From Stentor roeselii (Eukaryota; Ciliophora; Heterotrichea; Heterotrichida; Stentoridae), in contig RSEH01000277.1 of assembly GCA_006503475.1 (NCBI GenBank), positions 1 to 60,978 of the forward strand: DNA of 60,978 nucleotides. The letters run 5' to 3'. Below the pieces are notes generated by a model, which searched no databases, had not been told where the DNA came from, and saw nothing but the letters and a program-made list of their open reading frames with translations. A program made the translations under genes and the position numbers. Positions 58,201 to 60,978 of this stretch are shown here, piece after piece. Each line of letters begins with the position of its first letter. Within the stretch, counting starts at the first letter, position 1.

Positions 58201-60978
58201 ACTCTCGATTCCTATTTTCTCAGTGATTGTGAAATCAACTATTTTCAGGATGGTTCATCATGCAAACCATGCCCAATCCCCTGCAAATCATGCAGAAGTA
58301 GCCAAAACTGCAATCAATGTTCATCTCTTTCTTGCACCTTCTGCGAAAATCACGAAACCTGTGAAAATTGCGACAATTCTTCAATAAAACAAAATTCAAA
58401 ATGCATCTGTGCATCAGGTTTTACATCAAAAAGTCTTGAAACCCAAGAATTTTGTGATCTTTGTGAAAAAAAATGCAATATTTGCAGTTCTTCTGATTTT
58501 TGTCTTGAATGTAAAGCTGGTTGGGAAGTTTTTAAAGGAAAATGCGTTTGTCGAAATGGACAATTTTTGAATGGTTCTGGTATTTGTCAGAATTGTTCAG
58601 AAAAATGTTTGACTTGCGCAGGTCAAGAGTTTTGGGAATGTCTTTCTTGTGATGAAAAAGTTTTAATTGATGGGATTTGTCTTGAGATGTGCCCTTTGAG
58701 TTTTAAAAATGTGAGTTTTCGATGTGAAATTATTAGAAATGAAGTGGTTTATTATGATTTCTTGAAGATTCTTGGAGTTTATTATGATGAGGTTTATGGA
58801 GTGCCTATGGGTACTGGAGTTTCAAAGGGATTTAAGGGGGATCAGGGTGGGAATTATCCTATTCCTGTGAAAAATCGAGGAATTTATTTTTTTGAGAAGA
58901 GTTTTGTGAGTTTTCCTTATGAGTACTCAGATTTTTTGTTACTTTCTGATAACTTCGTGATTGAAATGTGGCTTTTTCCAGAGAATCAAGGGGTTTTTTT
59001 ATCAGAATCTTTAGGTTTTCTTAAACTTGAACTAAAAGAATCAGTTTTGATGTCAATTATGATAAACAACAAGATTTCTATTTTTCAGTCATTTATTTCA
59101 ATTAAATATAATCATTGGAATCATTTGATGATTATTGTTAAGTTCTTTAAATTTACAAGTTTATCAACTTTGATTAATCTTGAAAAATCGGATTTTTTCA
59201 CTGTTGAAGAACCTTTTGTTCAAAAAATCAACTCTTTCTTAGTTTTTCCGACTAATGAACTGGAAAAAAATAGATTTACAGGGTTTTTGTTTACTTTGAA
59301 AATTTCTGTTTTTTTCAGTGATTTTATTTTGCCGATTAAATGTAATGAATGCGGAGTTTGTTTAAATGATGGAAGTTGTTTAAGTCCTTGCCTTTGGAAT
59401 CAAACTCTTGAATGTGAAAATTGTTTAGAGAGTTGTGTTAATGGATGTGTTTTTAATGATTCTTGTATTTTATGTGCTGATCAGAATTGCTTGAAATGCA
59501 CGGATTTTGAAACATTTGAGTGTCTTGAATGCAACTTTCCGTTTATTATAGTTGAAGGGAAGTGTGTCAGGAATACATTCAGTGCAACTCTTTCTGTTTT
59601 AATGAACAATAGTTTATTATTAAAGTTTTCTGAAGAACTTTTAACACCAGTAGAAAACTGTTCAGTAGAAGTTTTTTTCAATCAAAAGGAAATTAAATAC
59701 TCTTTAAAGAAAATCAATGATCAAGAATTTCTTATTTCTCCAAAACTTAAAAAGAATTTTATAGAAAAAAGCAGAATCCAAGTTAAAATTAAAGAAAAAT
59801 GTGAATCAAAAAAGTTGAATATTTTTGACCAAAATGAACTTTCAGCCAGTTTATTTCCACCTGAAAACATTGAAGATTTACCACTATCAAATCACCAGTC
59901 TTTAGTAATATATTCTTCAGCTTTAACACTTACCTCAACTACAGCATCTTCTTTATTTAGTGGAAATCCATCATCTTTCTTCACATTTTTATCAGTAATC
60001 GAGATGTACAACTACATTCCATTGCTTGAAACTAATATTTCAATGCAATTAATAGATATGCTGAGCACTTTAAACATCGACTCTATGATTCCTAATGTTT
60101 TTGATAAAATCACAGAATTGTATCCAGATGAGCAGGTTGAGAAAAGATTTGAGCTTTTTGGAATGAAAAATCACTTCTTTTTAGTTAACTCTGGTATATA
60201 TATAATGACTCTGGCTTTTGGGGCTGCTCTTTATCTTATCGCGTTTGTGGTTTCTTTTATACCTGTTCAATTTATTAAAGATAAAGCATCATCCTTTTTA
60301 AGTTCATTTCGATATTCATACTTACTAAGAATGGTCATTCAATCATATCTTGACATTTTGATTTTTTCATTAATCACTCTGACTTATTCAAAACCTTCCG
60401 ATACATTCAAATACTTTGACTTGATTATAAGTGGTATTTCATTACTAATTATCATTTTTTCTTCTCTCTTAATAATTTTCATTCAGCTTTTCAGATCAGA
60501 AAGACTTCAAAACGAGGTAGTTTATAATAAAAAGTTCTATTCAATTACAGAAGGCTTTATAAAAAATAATGGACCAAGTATTTATTATTTGCTATACTTT
60601 TTTAGAAGATTAGTCTTTGCCCTAAGTTTAATATTCATTACAGACAGATTTCTCCAGGTTATAATAATTTTTACAGCATCTTGTCTGGTAATTTTTATTT
60701 AGATTCCTTTTTATCTTTTTTATTCAAATGTTTTCGAGTCGCAAAGTCTTAGATGGTTTGTTATTTTTAATGATATTTTGTTTTGTGTGTTTCTTGGGTT
60801 GATTTCTATCGACTTTATTGATAACAAGCCTTTAATGTCTGCGAATGTTAAGAATTACTGTATTAATATTATCTTGGTTTCATCATTTTCTGGTGTCGTT
60901 CTCTCTTTTTTTGATATTGGATACAAAGTCATACAAAAGATTAGAAACCTTTGCAAGAAAAATAATAGGGTTTTACCC
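52234..60978 (+). CDS. Giant cysteine-rich, LamG-like multi-module membrane protein, 3' end outside window
   Basis: Join 52234-60687 and 60703 to beyond the window; at least 2,910 residues. A signal peptide (MILFILILYLQHASSS) is followed by eight modules. Each module is a LamG/concanavalin-like beta-sandwich beginning with RG(I/V/L)YF (starts near 52518, 53370, 54166, 54984, 55907, 56854, 57781, 58876) and, with variation, a Cys-rich block of CxxC units of the furin-like or ciliate surface type. A region from about 59580 without Cys then leads to a multi-pass membrane part (helices from 60190 on: about six visible), so the C-terminus is a membrane anchor or channel-like domain. TGA at 57667-57669 reads as Trp in CPDGFFND-W-GKC, matching CPTGF..N...C of other modules. 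Likely a large surface receptor or adhesion protein. Confidence 0.85.
57667..57669 (+). other. In-frame TGA codon read as Trp (or nonsense mutation)
   Basis: The surrounding text is CCSSSCPDGFFND then TGA then GKCFR. Parallel module ends are ICPTGFELNSNNSC, VCPSQFVDYNGNC and YCPTGFEINGSTC: the Cys spacing is identical only if TGA is one sense codon. No 15-nt intron can be drawn here. Confidence 0.7.
60688..60702 (+). other. 15-nt intron in giant gene
   Basis: GTAATTTTTATTTAG, phase 0, containing the in-frame TAG that otherwise ends the frame. Joined exons read SCLV-then-IPFYLFY after losing the intron, a continuous membrane helix with 92 further open codons to the window end. Confidence 0.9.

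Overview
This window is ciliate macronuclear-type DNA, most likely from a heterotrich (Blepharisma-like, with Stentor as the alternative). The evidence is AT-rich sequence, near-intronless genes with three directly visible 15-nt GTAA...AG introns, genes separated by only a few bases, and 8-nt CCCTAACA units (remembered as the heterotrich telomere repeat). One in-frame TGA in a giant gene falls exactly where Trp fits, as in the Blepharisma code. However, the acylphosphatase gene ends at a TGA exactly where its family normally ends, so the meaning of UGA cannot be settled from this window.

Layout. 1-4.56 kb: a decayed DUF3638-family gene with frameshifts, open at the left edge. 4.6-17.4 kb: gene-poor, with AT-rich deserts of 0.9-2.1 kb around isolated genes: a coiled-coil/minisatellite protein, a membrane-anchored propeller-like protein, a bacterial-type asparaginyl-tRNA synthetase, an ADP-ribosylglycohydrolase and a probably broken trypsin-like protease. 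18.5-35 kb: a very compact housekeeping block holding an ESCRT-III-like protein, very-long-chain 3-oxoacyl-CoA reductase, EEP phosphatase/nuclease, proteasome Rpn2, 14-3-3, anoctamin, a LITAF-like zinc protein, a C2H2 protein, PKA regulatory subunit, coiled-coil proteins and a glutaredoxin-like protein. 35-37.1 kb: AT-rich, with one B-box/ubiquitin-like fusion gene. 37.1-48.9 kb: compact again, with a pseudo-TBC protein carrying two 15-nt introns and a CaaX box, an ankyrin protein, coiled-coil proteins, a TRIM37-like B-box/MATH protein, acylphosphatase, a cyclase-family hydrolase and NAA50. 49-52.2 kb: mostly empty apart from one small gene. 52.2 kb to the right edge: one giant gene (at least 2,910 codons) for a secreted/membrane protein with eight LamG-like plus cysteine-rich modules and a multi-pass membrane C-terminus, continuing beyond the window.

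The genes do not form one pathway. Loose themes are membrane and vesicle traffic (ESCRT-III-like, TBC, anoctamin, LITAF-like), cAMP and 14-3-3 signalling, and protein turnover (Rpn2, ubiquitin-like, TRIM37-like, NAA50). The most unusual items are the eight-module surface protein, the apparent double use of UGA, the interstitial telomere-like array in front of Rpn2, the TBC domain lacking both catalytic fingers, and gene spacing so tight that two divergent start codons lie 5 bp apart.
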